From: Flavicella sp049625305
Lineage (GTDB): Bacteria; Bacteroidota; Bacteroidia; Flavobacteriales; Flavobacteriaceae
Reading direction: 5' to 3'
Assembly (NCBI GenBank): GCA_049625305.1
Contig: JBMZVD010000002.1
Location: forward strand, 1-64,000
DNA: 64,000 bases
Translations under genes and position numbers: made by a program
The notes under the pieces: generated by a model
Told to the model about the DNA's origin: nothing
Databases searched by the model: none
Seen by the model: only the letters and a program-made list of their open reading frames with translations
Shown: positions 9,701 to 18,650 of the stretch, piece after piece
Position numbering within the stretch: position 1 is the first letter of the stretch
Layout: each line of letters begins with the position of its first letter

Positions 9701-10055
9701 CATAGGTTTTTTAAACGCTTGGGAGCTACAATTTGATGCGATACCTAATAACGAACAAACCTGCGCAATTCCTCCAAAAGCTTTTACCCCAAACGGAGAC
9801 GGTTTTAACGATGTCTGGAACTTGAGCAATATTCGAATCGACAACGACTACAATACCTATATATACCCCTACGTGAATTTAAAAATTTACACACCTCTGG
9901 GAGAACTCGTTTACTCAAAAGACAAGTATAACAATACTTTTGATGGCCGTAAAAACAATGGCACAAAATTAAAAACAGGTCCTTACATTTACCATATTGA
10001 AAGTAACGAAACTGATTTTCAACGACTCACAGGGTGGATCTACATCAAATACTAA
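6765..10055 (+). CDS. Secreted reprolysin-like zinc metalloprotease with P-domain and T9SS type B tail
   Basis: The 1096-residue protein starts with a signal peptide of about 24 residues. A pro-region is followed by a metzincin domain with HEIGHQLGATH beginning at residue 349, in which three His ligands bind zinc and Glu350 is catalytic. Ig/FnIII-like modules follow, with one fibronectin III-like unit around 755-850. A proprotein-convertase P-domain lies at about 858-1000. The end is a gliding-motility-type C-terminal domain starting at AFTPNGDGFND (about residue 1006), the T9SS type B sorting signal. It is expected to be secreted or surface-attached and to degrade proteins. It has its own promoter; the next gene is a TonB-dependent receptor about 107 bases downstream. 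Confidence 0.9.
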   Translation: MKLKLTLFTVIFCIFGGTQQLASQVKLWDAKSDTATLLFKKKTRKETPSQKKIFQLNSTLLEQKLNKLQEKKMSKGSETITLSFPDAYGNISDYSVKETSILSPTLQKKFPNIRSFSGVSLENPQITIKFSTSRLGIHVIKFLPNHQLEYIDPYTQNGGYYTAYSKNSIPNKTNDWSCGFEQKKQHNKTYKKTKTTTSASLKTFRLALSCTWDYAQYHIVEQNIEETSNELTKKEAVLSAMNVTITRVNGIFEKDMAITFQLVDNNESLIFLNADTDPYSGDEFDQLDQVQETCDTKIGYSNYDIGHLFRVGDAGIAELSGACTSVKAMGITGTNPPIGDSFDVDYVAHEIGHQLGATHTFNNSCNENRTSYSAIEPGSGSTIMAYAGICYPNVQYNSDSYFHSISITQIQANTTSGASTCADETQLEKEVITASAGEDKIIPINTPFVLEGTATGNLDNATYCWEQTDAGIAVMPPSGTSTTGPLFRSVSPTDKKYRYFPNIETILLNETGNQWEQLPQTTRTLNYNFTVRNNENPISQTKIATLKLTTTESAGPFLVTSQSSSEIIYAGENKSITWEVANTDTSPINESHVHIYLSLDGGYTYPITLAENVPNDGQQDVFIPDVESEQARIKVAAANNVFFNVNASDLEIITTDFILSPESTLVSSCNSDSEVFEVNYKTFNNYNGTTFFSIENLPEGINASIEPEFANSDTTFTITLSGIDNIAKGKYNLSLKGTGTTTSYETDLELLSNDLIIHSPSLTCPVNKAQAQNTSIIFKWNSNPNISNYLIEIATDPNFLSIVDSTNTSKNEHTSDSLEEETTYYWRVTGSNACENSTSSLVFNFTTGTTETLKYSANNLSLAIPDNDNSGMSSTIEVPENLEITNLKVMVDISHSFVGDLEILLTHPENETIRLTEATGYEGQNLNNILFDDKATRAFLSATAPFSGAYRPAEPLITFDKLSSAGTWTLTIADKASEDIGFLNAWELQFDAIPNNEQTCAIPPKAFTPNGDGFNDVWNLSNIRIDNDYNTYIYPYVNLKIYTPLGELVYSKDKYNNTFDGRKNNGTKLKTGPYIYHIESNETDFQRLTGWIYIKY

Positions 10056-10162
10056 GCAAAAATCTTAACAGTTTATTGTCAAAAAAACAAAAAACAACAA
10101 GAATTTTAACATTACTTTAAAAAAAAATTGTAATTTTCACTTTATAACTAACTAATTATACC

Positions 10163-12913
10163 ATGAGAAATCAATTACAAACATTATTTCTTCTGTTTAT
10201 AGGTATGACTACCTATGCACAAACAGTAATTACGGGATCTGTTGTAGATTCCAATACCAAGACTCCAATTCCTGGAGTAAACATAACAATTACCAATAGT
10301 AGGACTGGAACTAATACAGACTTCGATGGTAAATTTAGACTGGAAACAAAACAAACTCCTCCCTTCAAACTAAGTGCGAGTAGTGTTGGTTTTGAATCTG
10401 TGACACTTGAAGTTACTTCAAACAATCAAAAGTTATCATTTGCTTTAAAAGAAGGGACAGAGTTGGATGAAGTGGTGGTATCTGCTTCGAGAACACCTGA
10501 ACGTATCTTTGAATCTCCTGTAACTGTTGAAAAACTTGGAATCACCGCTATTAGAAACAGCACATCTGCAAGTTTCTATGGAGGTATCGAAAGTTTAAAA
10601 GGAGTACAGATAAACCAAGGAGGTATTTTCATGAAACAAATCAGTACCCGTGGTTTTTCTACCGTATACAACGAAGGTTTTGTTCAGTTGGTTGATATGA
10701 TGGACAACTCTGCTCCAGGATTGAACTTTCCAATGGGAAATCTTTTGGGATTGAACGAATTAGATGTAAAGAGTGTGGAATTGATGCCAGGAGCCTCTTC
10801 TGCCTTATACGGAGCGAATGCTATTAAAGGTATTTTGTTTATGAACAGTATCAGTCCTTTTGACAAACAAGGTGTTTCTGCATATGTTAAATCAGGGGTT
10901 ACTACTCAAGATGCTGCAGGGACAAATCCATTCTCAGACATAGGTATTCGTTTAGCACACAAGTTTTCTGATAAATTTGCAGCCAAAGCATCTATGTCGA
11001 TCACAGAAGGGACAGACTGGGTTGCTCCAGACAATAATTGGGGTGAAAGAAGTGCAGATATTAACGATGTTTTCGCTGCTGCAATTGATTCTGACCCAGC
11101 TACAGCTATATACTCTGACCTAGTAAGTCAAAACCCTGAATACTTTGGAACTAAAACTGAAATGACAAAAACATACAAAGGTTACAATGAAAGAGACCTG
11201 ACAGATTACAGTGCACGAAGTCTTAAAATTGATGCAGCCTTGCACTATAGACTCACTGAAGATTCTGAATTAAGTTGGAATTCTAAGTATGGAACAGGTG
11301 ATGCAATTTTACAAGCGACCAACCGAAATAGATTGAAAGATTTTGTTTTACAACAACATAAATTGGAATACCGCAACAATCACTTAACAATGCGTACTTA
11401 TGCTACAATAGAAGACTCAGGTGATACTCATGATTTATCTGCATTAGGTACTTTCGTTGGAGCAGGAAAGTGGTTCAACGATTATCTACTCACCTATTTG
11501 GGAGGAGTGGGGCTTCAAAAAGGGTGGATTGAAGCCACTGACACACCTGATATCCAACAACAGAAATTAATTGGTGTCATTATAGGCCACCAAGCTAACC
11601 CAGCTACTGCAGGTCAGTCATTTGCAGACCTAATTGGACCAGGAGCAGATTTAATTACTGCAGGTGCAGCAGCTGCTGCACAATCAGTTGCAGACGGCAG
11701 TATGTTGTCTCCTGATAGTGCTGAATTCTTGAATGCTAAAAATGCTGTCATTTCAAACCCCATCTCAAAAGGAGGAGCAGCTATTCAAGACAATTCTAAA
11801 TCTTACAGTGTAGAAGGGAACTACAACTTCAAAGATAAAATACAGTGGGCGGATGTTACTGTAGGTGGTTCTTACAAGATATTTTCTTTAGATTCAGATG
11901 GTACTTTGTTTACAGACTATGAAGCTCCTATTGAATACAATGAATACGGTGTATACGGTCAAGCGATAAAATCTATAGGGAAATTAAAACTTACAGGTTC
12001 TTTGCGTTATGACAAAAGTGAATTCTTTGACGGAAACTTTACACCAAGACTTGGAGTACTATACAACATCAATGAAAATCAAAACTTCCGTATATCTTAC
12101 CAAACAGGATTTAGAAACCCATCTTCTCAAGACCAGTTTATAGGTTTAAATGTAGGTACCGCAATTTTGATGGGAGGATCTTCTGACAACGTAAGCCGTT
12201 TTAACATGAATATTCAAGGAGAAAATGTGACTGGGCAATATGTTTTTGACAACGCACTATCTTTGAGTAGTGTATTGGCAGGAGCTCCAACTTCAGCAAA
12301 TTTAGAAACTGTGGTTCCTGAACAAGTAGAATCCTATGAGTTTGGATACCGTATCAATCAAGAAAAATTCAATGTAGACTTTAACGGATACTTCAGTAAA
12401 TACACAAACTTTCTAGCAGGTCAAAACGTGCTAGTTCCTCTTCAAAATGGTGGAACACAAGTATTCCAAGTAGACGGAAATACGGATGAAATCGTAAACA
12501 CATTTGGAGCTAACTTAGGAATTAATACAAAATTATTTGGAATATTAAAAACAGGTATTGTTTACGAATACAACAAAATGGATTATGATGCACCTGCTAA
12601 TTCTGACTACGAGCCAGGATTCAACACTCCTGAGAATAGAGTGAAATTAAACTTAGGTGCAGATAATGTAATTGGAAAATTAAATTTAGGGATGAATATT
12701 CGTTGGAACGAAGAGTACTACTATGAATCTACATTTATAGATGCAATGGTACCTGAAAATACAGTGATTGATTTCCAGGCAAACTACCCGTTATCTAAAG
12801 CGTCAGTTTTAAAAATTGGTGCAAGTAACTTGTTTGGAAAAGATTATGTACAAATTCCAGGAAGTGGTATGATTGGACAAGTATCTTATTTATCTTGGAC
12901 ATTTACTCCATAA
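10163..12913 (+). CDS. TonB-dependent outer-membrane receptor with carboxypeptidase-like N-domain
   Basis: Signal peptide (cleavage after about residue 20, TYAQT), then a carboxypeptidase D regulatory-like domain (about 22-100), a plug domain starting near VVVSASRTPERI (about 110-230), and a 22-strand-type barrel to residue 916. It imports a ligand in a TonB/ExbBD-dependent way; the ligand is unknown. No SusD-like lipoprotein follows, so it is not a SusCD pair. The C-terminus ends in WTFTP rather than in an aromatic residue, which is slightly unusual for a barrel protein. A strong terminator follows. It may take up products of the upstream protease, but this is only a guess from position. Confidence 0.92.
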   Translation: MRNQLQTLFLLFIGMTTYAQTVITGSVVDSNTKTPIPGVNITITNSRTGTNTDFDGKFRLETKQTPPFKLSASSVGFESVTLEVTSNNQKLSFALKEGTELDEVVVSASRTPERIFESPVTVEKLGITAIRNSTSASFYGGIESLKGVQINQGGIFMKQISTRGFSTVYNEGFVQLVDMMDNSAPGLNFPMGNLLGLNELDVKSVELMPGASSALYGANAIKGILFMNSISPFDKQGVSAYVKSGVTTQDAAGTNPFSDIGIRLAHKFSDKFAAKASMSITEGTDWVAPDNNWGERSADINDVFAAAIDSDPATAIYSDLVSQNPEYFGTKTEMTKTYKGYNERDLTDYSARSLKIDAALHYRLTEDSELSWNSKYGTGDAILQATNRNRLKDFVLQQHKLEYRNNHLTMRTYATIEDSGDTHDLSALGTFVGAGKWFNDYLLTYLGGVGLQKGWIEATDTPDIQQQKLIGVIIGHQANPATAGQSFADLIGPGADLITAGAAAAAQSVADGSMLSPDSAEFLNAKNAVISNPISKGGAAIQDNSKSYSVEGNYNFKDKIQWADVTVGGSYKIFSLDSDGTLFTDYEAPIEYNEYGVYGQAIKSIGKLKLTGSLRYDKSEFFDGNFTPRLGVLYNINENQNFRISYQTGFRNPSSQDQFIGLNVGTAILMGGSSDNVSRFNMNIQGENVTGQYVFDNALSLSSVLAGAPTSANLETVVPEQVESYEFGYRINQEKFNVDFNGYFSKYTNFLAGQNVLVPLQNGGTQVFQVDGNTDEIVNTFGANLGINTKLFGILKTGIVYEYNKMDYDAPANSDYEPGFNTPENRVKLNLGADNVIGKLNLGMNIRWNEEYYYESTFIDAMVPENTVIDFQANYPLSKASVLKIGASNLFGKDYVQIPGSGMIGQVSYLSWTFTP

Positions 12914-12938
12914 TTTTATAAAATTTGATTTAAAAAAG

Positions 12939-12967
12939 CACCTTACTTAAGTAGGGTGTTTTTTTTT
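12939..12967 (+). terminator. Rho-independent terminator after the TonB-dependent receptor
   Basis: An eight-base-pair stem, CACCTTAC with GTAGGGTG (one G-T pair) and a TTAA loop at 12939-12958, is followed by nine Ts. Confidence 0.85.
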
Positions 12968-13064
12968 GGTGGTAATTCTATCTGCTTATTAAAATTAAAA
13001 AACAATTAATAGTTGATTCCCTGTAAAAAGACAGAAACATATTTTCATTTTAAATTTAAACCTC

Positions 13065-13072
13065 TATATTTG
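13065..13072 (+). promoter_or_regulatory. -7 box TATATTTG upstream of atpD
   Basis: Perfect -7 element followed by GCA. The predicted leader is about 58 bases to the atpD ATG at 13135. No TTG is present at the -33 position. Confidence 0.6.
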
Positions 13073-13134
13073 CACTTTGAAAAAAAGAGGTAAAACTCAC
13101 ATAATAATAGAACTAACATTTAATAGTTACAACA

Positions 13135-14646
13135 ATGTCTAAATTAACAGGTAAAGTTGCTCAAATTATTGGACCGGTAATTGATGTCGCGTTTACAACA
13201 GGAGAAGGTCTTCCACAAATTTTTGACTCTTTAGAAATCACTAGAGAAAACGGATCAAAATTGGTTCTTGAAGTAGAACAACACATTGGAGAAGATACTG
13301 TAAGATGTATCGCCATGGATTCTACAGACGGATTGAGTAGAGGTGCAGATGCAGTAGCAACTGGAAACCCAATTAAAGTTCCCGTAGGAGATAATATCTA
13401 CGGTCGTTTATTCAATGTAAATGGAGACCCTATTGACGGTTTGCAATCTTTGCCAAAAGACGGAGACAACGGAATGTCTATTCACCGTGACGCTCCAAAA
13501 TTCGAAGAGTTGTCTGTATCTACGGAGGTTTTATTTACAGGAATTAAAGTTATCGACTTGATCGAACCTTACTCAAAAGGAGGTAAGATTGGATTATTTG
13601 GTGGTGCCGGAGTAGGTAAAACTGTATTGATTCAAGAGTTGATCAACAATATCGCAAAAGGACACGGAGGACTTTCAGTATTCGCAGGAGTAGGTGAAAG
13701 AACGCGTGAAGGAAATGACTTGATGCGTGAAATGATTGAAGCAGGAATTATCCAATACGGAGAAGAATTCGAGCATTCAATGGAAGCAGGTGGATGGGAT
13801 CTTGAAAAGATCGACCACGAAAAAATGAAAGATTCAAAAGTAACGTTTGTATTTGGGCAAATGAATGAGCCACCTGGAGCGCGTGCACGTGTTGCCTTGT
13901 CTGGTTTGACAATTGCTGAATACTTCCGTGACGGTGCTGGAGACCCTACACAAGGAAAAGACGTATTGTTCTTCGTAGACAATATCTTTAGATTTACACA
14001 AGCTGGATCTGAGGTATCTGCCCTACTAGGACGTATGCCATCTGCCGTAGGTTACCAACCAACATTGGCAACGGAAATGGGTGCGATGCAAGAGCGTATC
14101 ACATCTACTAAAACAGGTTCTATTACTTCTGTACAAGCAGTATACGTACCTGCGGATGATTTAACGGATCCTGCACCAGCAACTACTTTTGCCCACTTAG
14201 ATGCAACTACAGTATTGTCTCGTAAGATTTCTGAATTAGGTATTTACCCAGCGGTAGATCCATTGGATTCTACTTCTCGTATCTTGACAGAAGAAATCTT
14301 AGGAAAAGAGCACTACGAATGTGCACAAAACGTAAAAGAGTTATTACAACGTTACAAAGAATTACAAGATATTATTGCGATTCTAGGTATGGAAGAATTG
14401 AGTGAAGAAGACAAATTAGTCGTTCACAGAGCACGTAGAGCACAACGTTTCTTATCTCAACCTTTCCACGTAGCAGAACAATTTACAGGGATTCCAGGTG
14501 TATTGGTAGACATCAAGGACACTATCAAAGGATTCAATATGATTATGAACGGTGAATTGGATCAATATCCAGAAGCTGCCTTCAACCTTAGAGGATCTAT
14601 CCAAGACGCAATTGACGCAGGAGAGAAAATGTTAGCGGAAGCTTAA
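13135..14646 (+). CDS. atpD: F1Fo ATP synthase subunit beta
   Basis: Catalytic subunit of the F1 sector. The 503 residues include the P-loop GGAGVGKT at 156-163, the DELSEED-like segment here read as EELSEEDK, and the conserved GERTREGND region. It makes ATP at the inner face of the membrane, driven by proton or sodium flow. As in other Bacteroidota, atpD and atpC form a pair apart from the main atpBEFHAG cluster, which is not in this window. Many codons and blocks match highly expressed genes. A hairpin separates it from atpC. Confidence 0.98.
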   Translation: MSKLTGKVAQIIGPVIDVAFTTGEGLPQIFDSLEITRENGSKLVLEVEQHIGEDTVRCIAMDSTDGLSRGADAVATGNPIKVPVGDNIYGRLFNVNGDPIDGLQSLPKDGDNGMSIHRDAPKFEELSVSTEVLFTGIKVIDLIEPYSKGGKIGLFGGAGVGKTVLIQELINNIAKGHGGLSVFAGVGERTREGNDLMREMIEAGIIQYGEEFEHSMEAGGWDLEKIDHEKMKDSKVTFVFGQMNEPPGARARVALSGLTIAEYFRDGAGDPTQGKDVLFFVDNIFRFTQAGSEVSALLGRMPSAVGYQPTLATEMGAMQERITSTKTGSITSVQAVYVPADDLTDPAPATTFAHLDATTVLSRKISELGIYPAVDPLDSTSRILTEEILGKEHYECAQNVKELLQRYKELQDIIAILGMEELSEEDKLVVHRARRAQRFLSQPFHVAEQFTGIPGVLVDIKDTIKGFNMIMNGELDQYPEAAFNLRGSIQDAIDAGEKMLAEA

Positions 14647-14655
14647 TAGTATAAA

Positions 14656-14698
14656 TTATACACTCAGTATGAGGCGTTGCCTCTGCTGAGTGCTATAA
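14656..14698 (+). promoter_or_regulatory. Long bulged hairpin between atpD and atpC
   Basis: Nested complementary arms: TTATA/TATAA outside, CACTCAG (14661-14667) with CTGAGTG (14686-14692), and inside GAGGC (14671-14675) with GCCTC (14679-14683) around a GTT loop. No T-run follows, so it is not a standard terminator. It may protect or process the mRNA and set the beta:epsilon ratio of 3:1. Confidence 0.6.
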
Positions 14699-14714
14699 CC
14701 TAAAACTACACAAT

Positions 14715-15008
14715 ATGTATTTAGAAATTGTATCTCCAGAAGCAACGCTTTTTAGCAACAAAGTAGCTGCTGTATCGGTACCTGGTGTTGAAGGAAACTT
14801 CCAAATGTTAGAAAACCATGCCGCTATTGTTTCTGTATTGGAAAAAGGGACTGTCAAAATTGACATGAACACAATTGCTGATTCAGACATCAACGAATGG
14901 AATGAGCAACTAAAAACTTCCAAAGAGAATGCTAAAATCGTAACTTTAGACATTCTTTCTGGAACTGTTGAAATGAAAGACAACAAAGTGATCATTCTTG
15001 TAGATTAA
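14715..15008 (+). CDS. atpC: F1Fo ATP synthase subunit epsilon
   Basis: 97 residues covering only the N-terminal beta-sandwich domain of the epsilon subunit (MYLEIVSPE start, then VPGVEGNFQMLENHAA). It binds gamma and the c-ring in the central stalk. The C-terminal helical hairpin found in E. coli epsilon (about 138 residues) is absent. This is usual in Bacteroidota and means that epsilon-type helical inhibition is not expected. It is co-transcribed with atpD and followed by a terminator. Confidence 0.95.
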   Translation: MYLEIVSPEATLFSNKVAAVSVPGVEGNFQMLENHAAIVSVLEKGTVKIDMNTIADSDINEWNEQLKTSKENAKIVTLDILSGTVEMKDNKVIILVD

Positions 15009-15040
15009 TTCTAATAAAGAATATCCCCAATAATAAAAAA

Positions 15041-15072
15041 GCAGTAGCAACATAAGTTGTTACTGCTTTTTT
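15041..15072 (+). terminator. Rho-independent terminator after atpC
   Basis: An 11-base-pair stem, GCAGTAGCAAC with GTTGTTACTGC and an ATAA loop, is followed by six Ts. A-runs on the left side could let it act on the minus strand too. Confidence 0.85.
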
Positions 15073-15085
15073 GTTGGATAGAAAT

Positions 15086-15115
15086 AAAAAAGGCCGTCTG
15101 GATAAGACGACCTTT
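15086..15115 (-). terminator. Rho-independent terminator after the DUF1501/DUF1800 block
   Basis: On the minus strand AAAGG-CGTCT pairs with AGACG-CCTTT (single mismatch between the two parts), and the T-run is read from 15086-15091. It lies just past the stop at 15121. Confidence 0.75.
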
Positions 15116-15120
15116 AAAAT

Positions 15121-16737
15121 TTATTGTTTTATCAATTGAAAAGTACCCATTGTTTTGCCATATGAGTCTTTGATTGCAGTGATATAGGTACCGCTTGTCA
15201 GGTGTTCTATATTGAGAGGAATATGATTCATCCCAGGAGTAAAATCGTGTGGCAAATGAAAGGCCTGACCACCATTCATCCCATAGATTACTATATGACC
15301 TCTAAACATATTACTTGCAGTATACTTCAATACACAAGTATCATACACAGGATTTGGCGCTACAAACATAGAAGATTCTTGAATAGCATTGATATCCGTA
15401 GATGCAACACTGTGCGCGTCTTGAATCAAAGCTAATTTATTTTCACCATCAAATGGTGTAAACTCAGTTCCCTCAATAACGCTTGGTGTCGCCCCCAAAA
15501 AGTCACTAAGTAAAGTAGAAAATACTTGCCTGTAATCGTGTTGCATTTTAGTTTCATCAAAATGCTTTACAATATTAGATAAGTCCATATTGTTTCCTGT
15601 AACTCCTCCCTGTACGTGTTTACCAATCACAAACATAGGTCCTAGGTTTCCATGATCAGTACCTAAATTTCCGTTTTCACGAGGCTTTCTACCAAATTCT
15701 GTAAAAGTAGCCGTAACTACTTTTTCAGCAACTCCTAGGGCTTCTATATCGTCTTGAAAAGCCTTGATAGAGTCTCCAACAGTTTTTAGCAAGTCTGCAT
15801 GTTGCCCAAGGTGTGAACTACCAGATTGAACTTGACCCGCATGATTGTCGAAACCACCAATCAATACAAGAAATATTTTAGTCTTGGACCCCCCTTTGAT
15901 CATTCTTGCAACCGTTTTTAATTGATTGGCAAGGTCTTCATTAGGATAAGTTACATTACTATTATTACCTGCATCAAATACAGAACTAATACGCCCAGAA
16001 TAATTGTTAGCAGAAGTTTCAATACCTGTTATAAAATCAATATTATCAGCATATTCTGATGCTGTAGCAACATCAGGTGCTGGATTTCCAATATTAGAAA
16101 TAACACTGTAATAATCAGAAGGATCTTGACCCGATAAGTTGACATCTACTTTGTGTTCGTGTTCTGAGTGAAAACCTATTGAAGGTTTTTTACTACCTAA
16201 TTGAATCCCCAAAGGATCGGCATATTTTGTGTGGTCATATCCTGAATGTAAGAAACGGGCCATCCATCCATTTGGTTTGTTTACATTCTCTGGAGTACCG
16301 TCTCCTCCTTTAAACATCAAAGCACGTGCAGCAAAGTGTGATTTATTTACAATAGGATATCCAACACTTTGAATGATATTTAATTTTCCTGCATCGTACA
16401 GAGATTTAAATCCTGTCAATGAAGGATGAATCATTACCTGCTTGTCTGAAGACATTGTATTGTCAAGATCTATAGCGGCATTTGGCCCAGTGTTATTTAA
16501 TTTTATAGTTGGTCGTAATGAAGCATAGTCATCGTATTGATCTTTAGGAATTACGGTATTCAAACCATCATTACCTCCAAACATTTGAACCATTACAAGC
16601 GTTCTACCATCAATTACTTCCTCTGGTATATTGTTTAACAAAGCTGTTTCTGAAAAAGCTCTGACGTTGTGTCCGTTTAAAAGCAATGAACTTGCAGAAC
16701 TCAAAGCGGATAGTTGTAAAAATTTTCTTCTTTTCAT
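15121..16737 (-). CDS. DUF1501 protein, Tat-type N-terminus and T9SS type A tail (copy 1)
   Basis: 538 residues. The N-terminus MKRRKFLQLSA is a twin-arginine-like export signal (RRxFL). The middle carries the DUF1501 core, an alkaline-phosphatase/sulfatase-like fold, with segments such as GGNDGLNTV, HFAARALMF and FTEFGRKPREN. The last 80 residues start at APNPVYDT and match a T9SS type A sorting domain. Function is unknown; the family always travels with DUF1800. It lies 12 bases downstream of a DUF1800 gene in the same operon and resembles copy 2 at 20434 along its whole length, including an identical first 14 residues except for a few later positions. Confidence 0.88.
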   Translation of the reverse strand: MKRRKFLQLSALSSASSLLLNGHNVRAFSETALLNNIPEEVIDGRTLVMVQMFGGNDGLNTVIPKDQYDDYASLRPTIKLNNTGPNAAIDLDNTMSSDKQVMIHPSLTGFKSLYDAGKLNIIQSVGYPIVNKSHFAARALMFKGGDGTPENVNKPNGWMARFLHSGYDHTKYADPLGIQLGSKKPSIGFHSEHEHKVDVNLSGQDPSDYYSVISNIGNPAPDVATASEYADNIDFITGIETSANNYSGRISSVFDAGNNSNVTYPNEDLANQLKTVARMIKGGSKTKIFLVLIGGFDNHAGQVQSGSSHLGQHADLLKTVGDSIKAFQDDIEALGVAEKVVTATFTEFGRKPRENGNLGTDHGNLGPMFVIGKHVQGGVTGNNMDLSNIVKHFDETKMQHDYRQVFSTLLSDFLGATPSVIEGTEFTPFDGENKLALIQDAHSVASTDINAIQESSMFVAPNPVYDTCVLKYTASNMFRGHIVIYGMNGGQAFHLPHDFTPGMNHIPLNIEHLTSGTYITAIKDSYGKTMGTFQLIKQ

Positions 16738-16749
16738 ATCTGTAAGTTT

Positions 16750-18423
16750 TTAGTTAGTTTGAAATTCTTGTGACCAAAACAAAGCATTAAACAGAGGTTC
16801 AAGTGCTGCCTCTACATCTGATTTTTTTCCCGTATTTTTGTAAGTAAACCATTCATCGGACCACATGGACGCATCCAGAGTTCCGTTATCTAACAATACA
16901 TCGTTTACAAAGAAATTTAAACGTGTATCCGAAATTGGTTCTGGAAACATTATATCAGTAATCTCTCTTACCAAAGTCTCTGGATTACTAGGATTAGAAA
17001 CAACTTCATCAACAAAAGTAGATATGTAAAATTCAGCACCTGTCTTATTCGTATCTATTAAAACTGCTGGCAAATTGTAACGCGCAATAATCGTAGCAGA
17101 ATTGAACCAGAACTTATCAAAATCAGGAGATTCATATGTTGGAGGGAAACCCGCAACCGATGGCGGTCTAAAGATATCCTGTCCTGCAGGTACAAGTACC
17201 TTATTCAACAAACCGAAATAGTAGAATTTTTTGTAGTGATCCTCTCCACTCGCAATTGGATCTGGTACACCGTAATTTGTAATAGTTAAAGATTGAAGTA
17301 CCAAATCTAAAGGGGACTTAATCAACCCACCGATAATTTCATCTGTTGAATTTGTATCGTCAGCATCATAAAAATGCTTACTTTTCAGCAATTGAGTAAT
17401 TGTTACTTTCAAATCATAGTTTTCTCTAAATGCAGCAGATAAAGGAACAATAATATCATTTTCAACTTCAGTAGTTATATTTCTAGAAACAAAAAAACGA
17501 TACATTTTTCTACAGATGAACTTAGCCGTTTCATCTTGAGCAAGAACCATATCTAAAAACTCCTTCAATTCTGCTTCTACTCTAGCTTCTTTTTGTGCTG
17601 TTGTTTTTCCAGAGGTATTCCAAGCATCAATTCTGTAGTTTCCAAAACGGTTACTAAATTGCTTGGCACCAAAGTCATGGTCATATGTTTTTATATAACC
17701 ACAAGGTATATCTCCAAAAGCAGGGCCATTGGTTGCGCTCAACTCTCTTTTCTTAGTATATGTCCATCCCGTAAGTGTTCTTGCAGCCTCTTCTATATCA
17801 CTTTCAGTATAATTCGTATAATCTCCGATTGCAACTTGTGGTCCTTTTCCTATAGTAAACAATTCCAAAACCTCTCGCGCAAAATTCTCATTGGGATTAG
17901 ATTTTACATTTTCATCGTTGTTTAGATATTTCAACATGACGTTGTTTTTTGTCATTTGAAAACAAAACTCTCTCCAATCTCCCAAACAAAACATTTCTAA
18001 AATGGTCAGATAATCGTAATGGTGAGCGTTATCGAGTGTTCGAATGGAAGTCGTAAAATCTGTCAAAAGAAAGTAGGTCATCTTAGAACGCAATGAAGTA
18101 TCTCTCTTGGCTTCATCCATCCACCATCCTGCAAGGTAGTTGTTACGTTTGACTTGTCCTGATCCGTTATCTTCATTAACAGGACCATATGTAGGGTCAT
18201 CATTGATCCATGGGGCTGGACCGGACATACCACTTTTTTGTGGGTGTATAGGTTGAATTAAATTCTTTGAGGGTAAGTCTAGTAATTTTTCTAGTGCTTG
18301 ATCTACCGTATAATTGCTGAATTCGGATATTCTATCCTTAGATACATTATACGTAGCTCTTCTTAGAAGATGTTTGGCTAGTCGATTGCCTAGCTTACCT
18401 GACAAGGGTAGAATTGATGCCAT
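16750..18423 (-). CDS. DUF1800 family protein (copy 1)
   Basis: 557 residues, start MASILPLSGKLGNRLAKHLLRRA. This is the DUF1800 family, largely helical and of unknown function, usually encoded with DUF1501 partners. Recognisable blocks are NPNENFAREVLELFTIG, ARTLTGWTY, FICRKMYRFFV and the C-terminal WSQEFQ end. No signal peptide, membrane segment or T9SS tail is visible, so if it acts outside the cytoplasm it may leave with its Tat-signal-bearing DUF1501 partner; this is inference. It is closest in sequence to copy 2 (18651-20324). Confidence 0.88.
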   Translation of the reverse strand: MASILPLSGKLGNRLAKHLLRRATYNVSKDRISEFSNYTVDQALEKLLDLPSKNLIQPIHPQKSGMSGPAPWINDDPTYGPVNEDNGSGQVKRNNYLAGWWMDEAKRDTSLRSKMTYFLLTDFTTSIRTLDNAHHYDYLTILEMFCLGDWREFCFQMTKNNVMLKYLNNDENVKSNPNENFAREVLELFTIGKGPQVAIGDYTNYTESDIEEAARTLTGWTYTKKRELSATNGPAFGDIPCGYIKTYDHDFGAKQFSNRFGNYRIDAWNTSGKTTAQKEARVEAELKEFLDMVLAQDETAKFICRKMYRFFVSRNITTEVENDIIVPLSAAFRENYDLKVTITQLLKSKHFYDADDTNSTDEIIGGLIKSPLDLVLQSLTITNYGVPDPIASGEDHYKKFYYFGLLNKVLVPAGQDIFRPPSVAGFPPTYESPDFDKFWFNSATIIARYNLPAVLIDTNKTGAEFYISTFVDEVVSNPSNPETLVREITDIMFPEPISDTRLNFFVNDVLLDNGTLDASMWSDEWFTYKNTGKKSDVEAALEPLFNALFWSQEFQTN

Positions 18424-18470
18424 AGTTACGTTTTGGGTTAAGTTATTTTACAATATTACTGCTATTATGG

Positions 18471-18493
18471 AAAAAAAAACGAACCAAATTCGT
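18471..18493 (-). terminator. Possible terminator after DUF1800 copy 2
   Basis: On the minus strand a short ACGAA/TTCGT stem with a five-base loop precedes nine Ts. It would separate the middle DUF1800 gene from the downstream DUF1800-DUF1501 pair. The stem is only five base pairs, so confidence is limited. Confidence 0.45.
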
Positions 18494-18650
18494 CATATTA
18501 TGATAATTTTATAACAAACAGTTGTTCTAAATAGATTACTTGTATATCTGAATTTATTTAAAAACCCACTTGTTACACTTAGACTACTTGTCAAAAAAAC
18601 ATTAAATGCTACGCTAATTAAAATGAATATATTAGACATCATTTTAAAGA

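Noticed and set aside
13632..13982. 116-codon open frame antisense to atpD
   Set aside because: It lies wholly inside atpD, whose codon pattern and conservation explain it.
18424..18650. Possible remnant of a DUF1501 gene in the gap between two DUF1800 copies
   Set aside because: I saw no stretch resembling DUF1501 or its sorting tail, only AT-rich sequence and a terminator-like hairpin.
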